A stretch of 64,000 nucleotides of DNA from Litchfieldia salsa (GCF_900104555.1 NZ_FNJU01000005.1:194216-258215); one strand, 5' to 3'; counted from the stretch's first letter, positions 9,100 through 18,118 are shown. Notes: a model not told the origin generated them from the sequence alone. Translations and numbers: made by a program.

Positions 9100-9137
9100 A
9101 AAGATGACTTCAGAATTGTTTATGAAGTCATCTTTAT
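9100..9137. terminator. convergent terminator at the 3' end of ecsC
   Basis: AAAGATGACTTC pairs perfectly with GAAGTCATCTTT. The hairpin overlaps the last codons of ecsC. Confidence 0.7.
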
Positions 9138-9830
9138 TAGCCTTAAATGATAGCAATTTATAGCCGTCTCACCTAAATGATCAAGTAAATTATAGTTAGC
9201 ATATGCACCAACAATCGCCCCAAATCCAGGTACTAATTGCAGCATTTTAATTAAATCTATATAGTCCCGATATTCCTGCTGGAACACTCGCCAATCAATC
9301 TCCACTAATTCTTCCTTAACTATGTCCCATTGCTCAATCTCCTTTAGGGTATCGATTCGATGTTGATCACTTGAAAAGGCTAACTGAAAAATATAGAGGA
9401 TGAATAACCTTTCCTCGTATTTCTTCGTATCAAACCCATAGATTGAAGCTACCTCAAATAAAAACTTCATTTTAATTGATAATAGTAAAGGGAAATCTGC
9501 CATTCCTAAAAATATGCCACCTGCACCAGTTCCTGCTCCCTCAACTGCAGCAGTTCGTTTATAAGTATTTAGTACCTGCCGTACAAGAATGTCTTTCTCT
9601 TCAAGGGTTGGTGGGATTTCTTTTGCTTTTGTTGTGTATTCGGATCCAACTAGAGTAGCCTCAACCATTTTTTTTATACTCTCTGTCAGGATATTATGGA
9701 ATTTTTGGGGGATTTTATCATTCACTTTTGTTTGAACTTTTTTAGAAAACCGATTAATAAAGGACGATTTCGCTGTTAACCTTCTTCTCCAATGAAATAA
9801 ATCATCTCTTATCTTTTCTTCATAATTCAT
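9120..9830 (-). CDS. ecsC: EcsC family protein
   Basis: A 236-residue EcsC-family protein with the Gly-rich hydrophobic segment VEGAGTGAGGIFLGMADFPLLLSIK near its centre and a C-terminal VPGFGAIVGAYANYNLLDHLGE. It is the third gene of the classic ecsA-ecsB-ecsC set. The family's biochemical function is unknown. A strong hairpin separates it from ecsB, so part of its expression is probably independent. Start at ATG after GGGGGGTG. Confidence 0.9.
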   Translation of the reverse strand: MNYEEKIRDDLFHWRRRLTAKSSFINRFSKKVQTKVNDKIPQKFHNILTESIKKMVEATLVGSEYTTKAKEIPPTLEEKDILVRQVLNTYKRTAAVEGAGTGAGGIFLGMADFPLLLSIKMKFLFEVASIYGFDTKKYEERLFILYIFQLAFSSDQHRIDTLKEIEQWDIVKEELVEIDWRVFQQEYRDYIDLIKMLQLVPGFGAIVGAYANYNLLDHLGETAINCYHLRLIKMTS

Positions 9831-9880
9831 TCATTCACCCCCCTATACCCGTTCTTAACAATAGACTGAAATAACCAATC

Positions 9881-9928
9881 ATAAAAGGGAAATCCACTTA
9901 TTCATATTACGAGTAAGTAGGACTTCCC
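9881..9928 (-). terminator. terminator between ecsB and ecsC
   Basis: On the minus strand GGGAAGTCCTACTTACTC faces GAATAAGTGGATTTCCC (three mismatches), followed by TTTTAT. It lies directly after ecsB and before ecsC. Confidence 0.7.
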
Positions 9929-9942
9929 ATGAACATTTACTA

Positions 9943-11160
9943 TTAACCAATCTTCTTTAGCCTTGCTTTCACATAAAAGTGAACAAATAAATAGGTAAAA
10001 ATCGTCCCAAAAATTAACAAGTAAAGAGCAAATATAAATTGTCCGGAGAACAAAATAAATAGACAAAATAATAGTACTTGTATAAACAAAATCGTGCTTA
10101 AAAGCTGAAGGAATGACTTGGTTCGCTTAATAATTGTAATGGGATATAAATCCAACCATACCTTAAGGTGATGATGTCTCCAAAGCGTAATAAGTTGATA
10201 TCCTGTTAAGTATAGGAACAATAACCCAATAAATATCTTCCCATAGTCCATTGGGAGAAAATATAATGCAATCCCTCCAATGATGGTTAAGCGAATATAC
10301 ATTCCAAAATAGTCACTTGAGCGAATGAAAGTACGGAGATATAAATAGTTAAACGTCTTTTCCTGTGAATACGGAGAAAGTGCAATTAACCAATTCAACC
10401 ATTTACGCTTTTTAACTCGTTCCTTTAATTTCGGTACATCTGTAAATAAATTAGCTAGGCGGTAAAAGGTAAGCATTCGTTTGGACTCGAGTTCAATTAA
10501 TACATCCCATTTAAGCCCTTTTTGTTTTCTATCTTTATAAAAGTATGTCAGCAGAAATAACATTATCACGATCATAGCAATCGTATAGAAGATTGATGCT
10601 GTAGTAAACAGAAAATAACATAATGCTAAATTCACAAAGAAACGAATGATCCTGTCTGTAACCTTCGACAATACATCATGTGAATACTGAAGATTCCACG
10701 TCATAAGTAAATTCCACAACTTACTCATGAGGACGATCACAAAGATCATACTTAAATGTGCAAAGCTTTGATTTGTTGCACTTAAATACAAAGGAGCAAT
10801 AACCGCAAATAATAGTAACAATATGTATCCTTGAAAAATTGCACTCCACACAAAGGATTTTTGAAAGTAGTCATCTAATCTCTTTTCAACGGGTAACAAA
10901 AAGACTAAGTCTGGTTCTTTTAATAGTGTTTGTACAGATCCACGCGTTAAAAAAAATGCTAATACGATTGCAATGATAAAAGAATACGGAACATTTTGTG
11001 GAAGATCTTCCAACCAGCGGTTATAGTAATATGCTGCCCCACCAGTAAAAAAGATCAGGGCAATTAGAAGGTGATCATTTAGCATATAACGCAAGTATCT
11101 TCTAATTTCAGTTGTATATTGACTGTACCTTTTTTTCCAAAGCTCCTTCGTATTAATCAT
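9943..11160 (-). CDS. ecsB: ABC transporter permease EcsB
   Basis: 405 residues, highly hydrophobic, with two clusters of membrane helices flanking a basic cytoplasmic segment (KLKERVKKRKWLNWLIALSPYSQEK). Length and context match EcsB. Its start overlaps the end of ecsA by 8 bp, giving tight coupling to the ATPase. EcsAB is known to affect secretion, intramembrane proteolysis by RasP and competence in B. subtilis, probably through peptide export; the same role is inferred here. Confidence 0.93.
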   Translation of the reverse strand: MINTKELWKKRYSQYTTEIRRYLRYMLNDHLLIALIFFTGGAAYYYNRWLEDLPQNVPYSFIIAIVLAFFLTRGSVQTLLKEPDLVFLLPVEKRLDDYFQKSFVWSAIFQGYILLLLFAVIAPLYLSATNQSFAHLSMIFVIVLMSKLWNLLMTWNLQYSHDVLSKVTDRIIRFFVNLALCYFLFTTASIFYTIAMIVIMLFLLTYFYKDRKQKGLKWDVLIELESKRMLTFYRLANLFTDVPKLKERVKKRKWLNWLIALSPYSQEKTFNYLYLRTFIRSSDYFGMYIRLTIIGGIALYFLPMDYGKIFIGLLFLYLTGYQLITLWRHHHLKVWLDLYPITIIKRTKSFLQLLSTILFIQVLLFCLFILFSGQFIFALYLLIFGTIFTYLFVHFYVKARLKKIG

Positions 11161-11893
11161 TGCTATCTTCCTTTGTTAATTCTAAGTATAAGTCATCTAA
11201 TGTGGCTTTAGACATGCTAAATTGGGCCCTTAAATCCTCTAATGTACCTTTTGCCTTCACCTGACCATTATGTAAGATAATAAACGAGTCACAATAACGT
11301 TCAGCTGTAGCAAGTATATGGGTAGACATTAGAATGCCTGCTCCGTTTTGTTTCATACGATTCATTAACTCTAAAAGTGATTGAATGCCTAAAGGATCTA
11401 ACCCAACAAAAGGTTCATCAATTATATAAAGTGATGGTTCAACTAAAAAAGCACACATAATCATAACTTTCTGTTTCATCCCTTTTGAAAAATGTGCTGG
11501 GAAAAATTTCAGTTTCTTTTCCATTCGAAATTCTTTCAGCAAGGGAGGTAATCTCTTTTCAAACTCAACTTTACTTAGTCCATAAGCCATAGCTGTAAGC
11601 TCCAAATGCTCATGGAGTGTCAATTCATCATATAAAATCGGCGTTTCAGGAATGAAACTAAACTGAGAACGATACAATTCTAGATCTTCTTGTATGCTTT
11701 TGCCATTAATTTTTATTGTTCCTTTTTTCGGTTCCATCAAGCCAATAATATGTTTGATGGTTGTACTTTTTCCGGCTCCATTTAACCCAATTAAACCTAC
11801 TATTTCATTCTTATTAACATGAAAGGATACATCCTTTAGCACAGGATTTCGTGTATATCCTCCGGTTATTTTTTCAATTTCTAATAGTCTCAT
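11153..11893 (-). CDS. ecsA: ABC transporter ATP-binding protein EcsA
   Basis: 246 residues from the chosen start MRLLEIEKITGGYTRNPVL, which aligns with the usual EcsA length and has AGGAAGG upstream. An earlier in-frame ATG at 11917 sits before that site and is less likely. Walker A is GLNGAGKST (36-44), the signature is FSKGMKQK and Walker B is LYIIDEPFVGLD. It energises EcsB. It is divergent from hit, as in B. subtilis, but here the intergenic distance is unusually long (about 700 bp). Confidence 0.93.
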   Translation of the reverse strand: MRLLEIEKITGGYTRNPVLKDVSFHVNKNEIVGLIGLNGAGKSTTIKHIIGLMEPKKGTIKINGKSIQEDLELYRSQFSFIPETPILYDELTLHEHLELTAMAYGLSKVEFEKRLPPLLKEFRMEKKLKFFPAHFSKGMKQKVMIMCAFLVEPSLYIIDEPFVGLDPLGIQSLLELMNRMKQNGAGILMSTHILATAERYCDSFIILHNGQVKAKGTLEDLRAQFSMSKATLDDLYLELTKEDSND

Positions 11894-11939
11894 GACATTA
11901 TTATCCTTCCTAATCATTTGACATCATTTTTTACTGGGA

Positions 11940-12533
11940 ACGATTTCCCTTCTCACCTCTCTTAATGATAACAAATAATAGAAAAATTACATAGTTAAAC
12001 TATTGTCGAAAATCCTGAATATCTTACGTAGATATGGGTATTCTAAACTTTGAAGAGGGAAAGGCTTAATCAATACCTTCTTTACAAAAGTTGAAAATGA
12101 GGTGTCTGCTAAAGACAATTTCCTTATTAGACAAGGGTAAAAGAATGGTATGGGGGATGATGGTATTGAATAATTTAAATGTGAGTGACTATTAAGAAAA
12201 TATTTTAAGCAATAACCAATTAACGAAATGAGGTGTCTACGGGCCATAATTTATTTGGAACCCGAATAGATATTTAATATCTCCATCATTTTGTGAATGA
12301 GGTGTTTGTTAAAGACTATTTTCTAGCTATATAAGTTGTGAAACTTATGATTCCTTTAAGAGGAGATGGTCCGATTGGACAATTGTTCAAACTCACAAAG
12401 TAAGTACTTCCATTTTTAATTCACATTAAAGATGAGGTGTTTATCAAAGATTATTCTTTTGAATTTATCCAGTAACCTTTACCCATCTTCATTGAACAGG
12501 GTGCATCCTAGCGATTGCACCCTGTTCTTTTTT
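11940..12533 (+). other. long intergenic region with four GAGGTG boxes; possible small RNA locus
   Basis: Between divergent ecsA and hit there is no convincing ORF. Four imperfect copies of a box ATGAGGTGTYTGYTAAAGA start at 12097, 12238, 12297 and 12432 on the plus strand; the copy at 12238 is shorter and diverged. A strong plus-strand terminator at 12494-12533 has no protein gene upstream of it. Together this suggests a non-coding transcript. The promoter is not identified and the function is unknown. Confidence 0.35.
12494..12533 (+). terminator. strong intrinsic terminator without an upstream gene
   Basis: GAACAGGGTGCA pairs perfectly (12 bp) with TGCACCCTGTTC and is followed by TTTTTT. 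The T run is only on the plus strand, so it ends rightward transcription coming from the 11.9-12.5 kb region, just upstream of hit. Confidence 0.85.
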
Positions 12534-12604
12534 ACTTATGTTTTTTTGCGATGATCTAATATGATAAAATGAAATAAAAAATTCGGTTAATGGAGGATAC
12601 TAAT

Positions 12605-13024
12605 ATGAGTGATTGTATTTTTTGTAAAATTATTGACGGAGAAATCCCTTGTTCAAAAGTATATGAAGATGAAAATGTCTTAGCTTTTCTAGATATTAGT
12701 CAAGTTACAAAAGGACATACTCTCGTAATACCAAAAGTACATAAGAAAGATATCTTTGAACTTTCACCAGATTTATCAAGCCAGATTTTTTCAGTAGTGC
12801 CTAAAATTGCAGAAGCAATCAAGAAGGAATTTGAACCTATTGGGCTAAATCTACTTAACAATAATGGTGAGGATGCTGGGCAGTCTGTATTTCATTACCA
12901 TGTTCACATCATTCCAAGGTATGGAAAAGGTGATGGTTTTGGTGCTGTATGGAAGACACACGCTGATCAATATACATCACAGGAACTGCAAAAGATTGCA
13001 GAATCAATCTCCTCTAATTTATAA
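12605..13024 (+). CDS. hit: HIT-family nucleotide-binding protein Hit
   Basis: 139 residues from ATG at 12605, preceded by GGAGG with 8-nt spacing; the ATG at 12590 overlaps that site and is rejected. The histidine triad H97-x-H99-x-H101 lies in FHYHVHIIPRYGKGDGFG, and C4/C7 form the zinc pair common in bacterial HINT-like proteins. Such proteins hydrolyse purine nucleoside phosphoramidates or dinucleotides. Next to ecsA and serC, as in B. subtilis. It is followed by its own terminator. Confidence 0.95.
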   Translation: MSDCIFCKIIDGEIPCSKVYEDENVLAFLDISQVTKGHTLVIPKVHKKDIFELSPDLSSQIFSVVPKIAEAIKKEFEPIGLNLLNNNGEDAGQSVFHYHVHIIPRYGKGDGFGAVWKTHADQYTSQELQKIAESISSNL

Positions 13025-13043
13025 TTAACTGAATTTCAAACCG

Positions 13044-13093
13044 AGAGGCTATCCCTGAAGAGCTTGATTATCAAAGGATCAGCCTCTTTTTTA
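13044..13093 (+). terminator. terminator of hit
   Basis: AGAGGCTATCC pairs with GGATCAGCCTCT (one bulge), followed by six T residues. Confidence 0.75.
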
Positions 13094-13240
13094 TATCACT
13101 TTATTAAATAATTCGAAAACTTTACTAAATTCACTCTTTTTTCTTTAATATTTCATGTTAAAATAAATCAAACTTTGTTATTTAAAACTATGTTTTAATT
13201 TTTCACTTCACCAAATTAGCGTAATACAGGAGGTAGTAAA

Positions 13241-14323
13241 ATGAAGCGTGTTCACAATTTTAATGCAGGTCCAGCTGCGCTTCCATTTGATGTGTTAAAA
13301 AGAGCTCAAGAGGAATTTATTAATTTCAAAGACTCTGGAATGGCATTAATGGAATTAAGTCACCGAAGCAAGGAATATGATCAAGTTCACGAAAAAGCAA
13401 TTGCAGATTTAAAAGAGTTATATCATATTCCAAATGATTATGAGGTTCTGTTTCTTCAAGGTGGTGCAAGTTTACAATTTGCAATGATCCCTATGAATTT
13501 TCTTTCTTCAGAAAAAGTAGGTAATTACAGTTTGACTGGATCATGGTCTGAAAAAGCTCTAGCAGAAGCAGAAAAGCTTGGAAAAACCGCGATTATCTCT
13601 TCAAGTAAGGAGTCAAAATATAATTATATTCCAAATATCAATGAACTGATTCCAACAGATGATGCAGCATATGTTCATATCACATCAAACAACACAATTT
13701 ATGGAACACAATGGGCTGAATATCCTGATCTAGGAGATATCCCTTTAATTGCAGATATGTCTAGTGATATTTTAAGTAAAGAAATCGATATTAGTAAATT
13801 CAGCATGATTTATGCTGGTGCCCAAAAAAACCTAGGTCCTTCAGGTGTGACTGTTGTGATTGTTAAAAAGGATTTGCTCAAAGATATTCCAAGTAGTATC
13901 CCAACTCTTTTAAACTATCAAACACATGTAAAAAATAATTCTCTTTACAATACACCGCCTACATTCTCAATCTATATTTTATCACTTGTACTAGATTGGG
14001 TTAGAGCTCAGGGTGGTGTATCTGCGATTGAAAAAATTAATCATGAAAAAGCTAGTCTCATTTACAACTGCTTAGATGAATCAAACGGATTTTATACTCC
14101 ACACGCACAAGTTGGAAGTCGCTCAAATATGAACGTTACTTTTACACTTCCTTCTGAGGAATTAACGAAGGATTTCCTTGCACAAGCTAAAGAACTGGGA
14201 TTCGTTGGTCTTGCTGGTCATCGTTCAATAGGTGGATGCAGAGCTTCAATTTATAATGCCGTACCGATTGAATCTTGTGAAGCACTTGTTGCATTTATGA
14301 ACGATTTTAAAACAAAATATTAA
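13241..14323 (+). CDS. serC: phosphoserine aminotransferase
   Basis: 360 residues of class-V aminotransferase type, the normal SerC length. It begins HNFNAGPAALP, has the PLP-phosphate loop FLQGGAS (71-77), and the Schiff-base lysine K196 in YAGAQKNLGPSG. It converts 3-phosphohydroxypyruvate and glutamate to phosphoserine in serine and pyridoxine synthesis. AGGAGG precedes ATG. It lies between hit and trpP, the known Bacillus order. Confidence 0.97.
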   Translation: MKRVHNFNAGPAALPFDVLKRAQEEFINFKDSGMALMELSHRSKEYDQVHEKAIADLKELYHIPNDYEVLFLQGGASLQFAMIPMNFLSSEKVGNYSLTGSWSEKALAEAEKLGKTAIISSSKESKYNYIPNINELIPTDDAAYVHITSNNTIYGTQWAEYPDLGDIPLIADMSSDILSKEIDISKFSMIYAGAQKNLGPSGVTVVIVKKDLLKDIPSSIPTLLNYQTHVKNNSLYNTPPTFSIYILSLVLDWVRAQGGVSAIEKINHEKASLIYNCLDESNGFYTPHAQVGSRSNMNVTFTLPSEELTKDFLAQAKELGFVGLAGHRSIGGCRASIYNAVPIESCEALVAFMNDFKTKY

Positions 14324-14386
14324 CAGAAAATTTCGCTATTCATTTTATACACAGTTTGTTATACTTAAATTGTAATTTTCTCGCTA

Positions 14387-14462
14387 TAGGTCATAGGACA
14401 CTATGGGAGGAAAAAGCATAGACAAGATGAGGAGAGATGAGAAATGAATACAAAAGTGCTAG
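14387..14462 (+). promoter_or_regulatory. TRAP (MtrB) binding site over the trpP translation start
   Basis: NAG triplets begin at 14414, 14419, 14424, 14429, 14434 and 14439, exactly every 5 nt (two-base spacers), and run over the GAGGAG ribosome binding site to the ATG at 14444. Further NAGs lie at 14387, 14394, 14407, 14454 and 14460. Eleven-subunit TRAP bound to tryptophan wraps such RNA; B. subtilis trpP (yhaG) is repressed this way. The triplet pattern is seen; binding is inferred. Confidence 0.85.
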
Positions 14463-14968
14463 TGTTATTATCATTATTAATTGGGATGGGTGCAGTTTTA
14501 CACTCTGTAATTCCAGGAGTTTTTGGTGGAATGAAGCCAGATTTGATGTTAACAATGATGTTTTTAGGGATTATGTTGTTCCCTAATAAGAAAAATGTTC
14601 TATTACTATCAATTGTTGCTGGATTAATTTCTGCATTAACTACACAATTTCCTGGAGGTCAACTTCCAAATATTATTGATAAGCTGATTACTGCCTTTGT
14701 GTTTTATGGATTATTTTTGTTAGTAGGTAAGTTTGCTAAGTCAACTATGGGAGCAATTGTGATTGCTACTATCGGGACGATGATTTCTGGTGTTATCTTT
14801 TTATCATCAGCTTTATTAATTGCTGGTTTACCTGGTTCTGCAACATTCGTTGGTTTATTTATCGGTGTCGTTCTACCGACGACAGCATTAAGTGCCATTG
14901 CAATGTTAATTATTTATCCAATTGCACAACAATTAATTAAGCGAGCGAACCTTCCTATTCAAGCTTAA
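14444..14968 (+). CDS. trpP: tryptophan transporter TrpP
   Basis: A 174-residue protein with five or so membrane helices, typical of the small TrpP/YhaG S-component-like family. It starts MNTKVLVLLSLLIGMGAVLH and carries GVFGGMKPDLMLTMMFLG. It is thought to import tryptophan. The first codons themselves contain two TRAP-type NAG triplets, and the ribosome binding site is made of NAG repeats, so high tryptophan should block translation. It is followed at once by a strong terminator. Confidence 0.92.
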   Translation: MNTKVLVLLSLLIGMGAVLHSVIPGVFGGMKPDLMLTMMFLGIMLFPNKKNVLLLSIVAGLISALTTQFPGGQLPNIIDKLITAFVFYGLFLLVGKFAKSTMGAIVIATIGTMISGVIFLSSALLIAGLPGSATFVGLFIGVVLPTTALSAIAMLIIYPIAQQLIKRANLPIQA

Positions 14969-14983
14969 CACTCTTATTTTAAG

Positions 14984-15031
14984 GGGCTATCCCATTGGTG
15001 CTTGGCACTCTGATGTGGGATAGCCCTTTTT
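14984..15031 (+). terminator. terminator of trpP
   Basis: GGGCTATCCCA pairs with TGGGATAGCCC and is followed by TTTTTC. Its end touches the stop codon of the convergent membrane-protein gene. Confidence 0.82.
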
Positions 15032-15225
15032 CAATGTGAAAATATATATAAAACAATGGCTACGACCAATACACCTGCTCCAATTGCAGCAAACCCCATT
15101 GCCTTTTGGATGAGTATTCTTTTGGGCGGATAAGCACCAGCCCTTTTCGAAAGCAACAAATAATTAAATGCTCCCAAAAACAATAATAAACTTATAACAA
15201 AAAAACCAAATATCACACCAACCAA
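15031..15225 (-). CDS. small two-helix membrane protein, 64 aa
   Basis: Two hydrophobic segments (VGVIFGFFVISLLLFLGAF and MGFAAIGAGVLVVAIVLYIF) flank a basic linker SKRAGAYPPKR. A TTG start at 15225 is chosen because AAGGGG lies 8 nt before it; a longer frame to 15315 exists but lacks a ribosome binding site. No family is recognised. It is convergent with trpP and divergent from yhaH. Confidence 0.6.
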   Translation of the reverse strand: MVGVIFGFFVISLLLFLGAFNYLLLSKRAGAYPPKRILIQKAMGFAAIGAGVLVVAIVLYIFSH

Positions 15226-15430
15226 ATCTCTCACCCCTTTATATATATTTATGCGTAAAAGCTCGCTCCTATGAGAATACGTATGAATATTGATAGCAAT
15301 CACGTTTAAGATCACTGTCCGAAGGAAAAGTTATTGTAAAAAGAGGAATTTATAAACAATTGGCGAATTCTGGATTCATACAATTAGAAGCTTATATGAT
15401 TCCTTCAAAATAACGAAAGGAGTGATTAGG

Positions 15431-15790
15431 ATGGCAAATCGAAAAGCATTACTACTTGGAGTTCTTATTGGAGGTACAGTTGGGAGTGTTTCTACGCTTC
15501 TTACAACATCAATGTCAGGTAAAGAATTAAGAAAAAAAATAAAAAGGAATAATATTATTATAGGAAATCATTACTCTTCAATTAAAGCTAATGGATTAAA
15601 TTTAGTAAATGATTTAAAGAAGGCAACTAAATACTCCACTCAGGAATTAGGACTACTGGCTGACGAAATAAAAACATCGATACTAAAATGGGAAGAAAGT
15701 ACTAAAAATTCTAGAGATCGCATACAAAAAGAACTTTCAGAAATTGAAGATTCTTTAAAAAGCCTAGAAAAAGCGGTCAAACAGAAGTAG
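15431..15790 (+). CDS. yhaH: YtxH-domain protein YhaH
   Basis: 119 residues starting MANRKALLLGVLIGGTVGS, an N-terminal Gly-rich helix, then TTSMSGKELRKKIK as in YtxH-domain proteins, and a long C-terminal coiled coil. GAAAGGAG precedes ATG at 15431; the in-frame GTG at 15422 overlaps it and is rejected. It sits between trpP and scoC, as yhaH does in B. subtilis. YtxH proteins are membrane-anchored, stress-linked and of unknown mechanism. Confidence 0.88.
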   Translation: MANRKALLLGVLIGGTVGSVSTLLTTSMSGKELRKKIKRNNIIIGNHYSSIKANGLNLVNDLKKATKYSTQELGLLADEIKTSILKWEESTKNSRDRIQKELSEIEDSLKSLEKAVKQK

Positions 15791-15907
15791 TTTTTATTCA
15801 TTTTTAGGCGTGTTTATATTTTTATTTAAAAATTTAGTAAATTTAGTCTTTATTAATTTTTACTTTATTGGCATAATAGTAATAATAGAATGATATAAGA
15901 AGGTGTA

Positions 15908-16504
15908 ATGATGAAACAGGATGAAAAATACTACTCTATTAAAGAAGCCATGCTTTTCAGCCAACGTATGGCACAACTAAGCAAAGCACTTTGGAAATCA
16001 ATTGAAAAGGATTGGCAGCAATGGATTAAGCCTTTTGACTTGAATATCAATGAGCATCATATTTTATGGATTGCTTATCACCTGCAGGGTGCTTCCATCT
16101 CCGAGATTGCCAAATTTGGAGTAATGCATGTTTCAACAGCATTTAATTTTTCAAAAAAATTAGAAGAAAGAAATCTTTTACAGTTTTCGAAAAAAGAAAA
16201 TGATAAAAGAAATACTTACATCGAATTGACTCCACAAGGAGAAGCCATCTTGTTAGAATTAATGGAAAACTATGATCCTAGTAAGAATGCAATTTTTAAT
16301 GGCGCACTCCCTCTTCACAATTTATATGGGAAATTTCCTGATATCATTGAGATGATGTGCATTATACGTAACATTTATGGTGATGACTTCATGGATATAT
16401 TTGAAAGGTCTTTTAATAATATTGAAGAAGAATTTATTGAAATCGATGGTAGACTTTATAAAAGAGTGAATGACCAAGAAGTAAGCAAAGTGGTAACTAA
16501 GTAA
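15908..16504 (+). CDS. hpr: MarR-family protease production regulator ScoC (Hpr)
   Basis: 198 residues with the extended winged-helix design of ScoC rather than a plain MarR protein. The HTH is [20 protein letters not shown], followed by the wing [18 protein letters not shown] and a long C-terminal extension ending in acidic helices. ScoC is a transition-state repressor of extracellular proteases, oligopeptide permeases and sporulation genes. AAGGTG precedes ATG. Its stop abuts that of yhaI on the other strand. Confidence 0.93.
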   Translation: MMKQDEKYYSIKEAMLFSQRMAQLSKALWKSIEKDWQQWIKPFDLNINEHHILWIAYHLQGASISEIAKFGVMHVSTAFNFSKKLEERNLLQFSKKENDKRNTYIELTPQGEAILLELMENYDPSKNAIFNGALPLHNLYGKFPDIIEMMCIIRNIYGDDFMDIFERSFNNIEEEFIEIDGRLYKRVNDQEVSKVVTK

Positions 16505-16846
16505 TCAATCATTCTCTTTCAATAAATCATAAAACTCTGTCATTACCGGAACAAACAAACCTTGTTTTAATAGAGCTTCGATTGTATTTTTTATATTCAG
16601 TTTAGGATTAAGTAACCCAGCAAATTGTGTAAGAAGCGGAGAGAAGATCACCAGACCTTCCGCTTTTTGCTTTTTATACTCTATGCTCATCAATTCACAT
16701 AGGTTTAACAGGTCATTTACCTCATTCTCTTGTAAATTAGATTCAACTATCAATTTATAAAAGTTGACTTTTTCTTTATCTAAAAGTTGGAGTAAAAGTT
16801 TTTGATAATATTCCAGTCGGTTAACTCTTGCTTCTAAGGATTCCAT
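16505..16846 (-). CDS. yhaI: DUF1878 family protein YhaI
   Basis: 113 residues, all-helical, beginning MESLEARVNRLEYYQKLLLQLLD, matching the length and pattern of B. subtilis YhaI next to hpr. The function is not known. It is convergent with hpr, with stop codons touching (16504/16505) and no room for a terminator, so antisense overlap of the two transcripts is likely. Confidence 0.88.
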   Translation of the reverse strand: MESLEARVNRLEYYQKLLLQLLDKEKVNFYKLIVESNLQENEVNDLLNLCELMSIEYKKQKAEGLVIFSPLLTQFAGLLNPKLNIKNTIEALLKQGLFVPVMTEFYDLLKEND

Positions 16847-17095
16847 TTCAGTTTTTTCTCCTTCTATTTTCGTTTCTTCTGCATATAAAATATTTTAACC
16901 CACCTGTTTTATAGTCGCAACATTATCAAAGGTTGAATTATATAGGCTGACTTAGAATGTTGACTTTTTTCATCAAAAAAAAGAGAATTCGACACTTAGA
17001 TAATGTTACCTAATTACTATTGATTTTTAACACAAAAAATCGTAAAGTAGGTAAATGAGTTTGATTAACTATTCTCTTTCTCGGAAGGTGATTTT

Positions 17096-17635
17096 ATGAC
17101 TTGCTGGAAAACCATTAATCTCTCGAGAGAATATGGGTTTCACCGCATAGTAATTGTTTCGTTTCTTACAATGCTAATGACGTTTATTTTACTTTATCTG
17201 CCCTTAAATTTAGTTTACTCCAATATTCCATTAACCGAAGATGGCCTTGTACTATTTGTACTGACTTTGTTAGTCATTTTCCCTATTCATAAGTTATTAC
17301 ATTCATTCCCATTGATTATACTTAGAAAACAAGTCAAAATTACTATAGAACGTACTATTTTTATGTTACCCGTTATCTCTGTACGTCCTAAGTGTTTACT
17401 ATCTAAGCCTTTGATTATGCTTGTATTAATTACACCATTTGTAAGTGTGACGGGATTCATGCTCTATGGATGTGCACTTTTTCCACAATACATTCATTAT
17501 TTCACCATTATCATAGCTGTTCACCTTGGAATTTGCGTGTCTGATTTTATCCTTCTAAAACAATTATTCAAAGCTCCTCGAGCCTGTATTGTTGAAGAAA
17601 TCGATAATGGTTATGATGTTTTAATAAACAACTAG
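17096..17635 (+). CDS. yhaJ: DUF3267-type membrane protein (YhaJ-like)
   Basis: 179 residues with four membrane helices. FPIHKLLHSFPL provides an HxxxH pair in the second helix, the feature by which DUF3267 proteins are suspected to be membrane zincins; a third ligand is not obvious. Its position between yhaI and prsA corresponds to yhaJ. AAGGTG lies before ATG. Peptidase activity is only an inference from the family. Confidence 0.75.
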   Translation: MTCWKTINLSREYGFHRIVIVSFLTMLMTFILLYLPLNLVYSNIPLTEDGLVLFVLTLLVIFPIHKLLHSFPLIILRKQVKITIERTIFMLPVISVRPKCLLSKPLIMLVLITPFVSVTGFMLYGCALFPQYIHYFTIIIAVHLGICVSDFILLKQLFKAPRACIVEEIDNGYDVLINN

Positions 17636-17732
17636 TTATATAGCCTAATATAACTTTTTACAAATTTTTATACACTTTTCATTAAATCTTTGTTAATGTT
17701 AATATATATTATGTAAGTTTAGGAGGGGTCTC

Positions 17733-17915
17733 ATGATGATGGTTTTATATATTCCATTTGCTGTTTTTATTCTATTTAAAATTAATGATATGACTAATAA
17801 ACTCTGCATACAAAAAGAGATTCCCGAAGATCGCCAACATAAAGTTTTTCGAACGATTAACATCTTAATTACAATACTGCTCATATCTTCCTATGTAGAG
17901 ATCCTATTTGCGTAA
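17733..17915 (+). CDS. small membrane protein, 60 aa
   Basis: It starts MMMVLYIPFAVFILFKIND and ends with a second hydrophobic stretch (INILITILLISSYVEILFA), with a charged middle EIPEDRQHKVFR. AGGAGGGG lies 4 nt before ATG, which is strong support for translation. No family is recognised. A dispersed repeat begins 3 bp after the stop codon. Confidence 0.65.
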   Translation: MMMVLYIPFAVFILFKINDMTNKLCIQKEIPEDRQHKVFRTINILITILLISSYVEILFA

Positions 17916-17918
17916 TAA

Positions 17919-18041
17919 GAAAAGCGCAAGGCGCCCGTTTATCGGCGACAGGCATAAGACAAGCCAGCTTGACGGTTGCTTTTTAACCTTCTTGACGGCT
18001 TGTCTTATGACCCAGAGCTGATGGCGCCTGGAGCTAGACAC
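17919..18041 (+). repeat. dispersed palindromic element, family B, copy 1
   Basis: About 123 bp: it opens GAAAAGCGCAAGGCGCC and closes GGCGCCTGGAGCTAGACAC, with an internal long inverted repeat GGCATAAGACAAGCC / GGCTTGTCTTATG and a second hairpin at its tip. Other copies lie at 35985, 44013 and (5' part only) 44139. Confidence 0.8.
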
Positions 18042-18083
18042 TAAAACTAAGTAAGAAATTTGGCATACTTTATTACCTTTCAA

Positions 18084-18118
18084 AAAAAAGTGGCGATAAA
18101 TTATCGCCACTTTTTGTT
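18084..18118. terminator. bidirectional terminator
   Basis: AAAAAGTGGCGATAA pairs with TTATCGCCACTTTTT. It can serve the minus-strand micro-protein gene ending at 18143. Confidence 0.8.

Noticed and set aside
8975-9163. 62-aa ORF inside the family A repeat
   Set aside because: It lies in the palindromic element and the end of ecsC; not kept in the other copies.
11987-12247. 86-aa minus-strand ORF in the ecsA-hit gap
   Set aside because: No ribosome binding site, no recognisable composition, and it runs through the GAGGTG box repeats.
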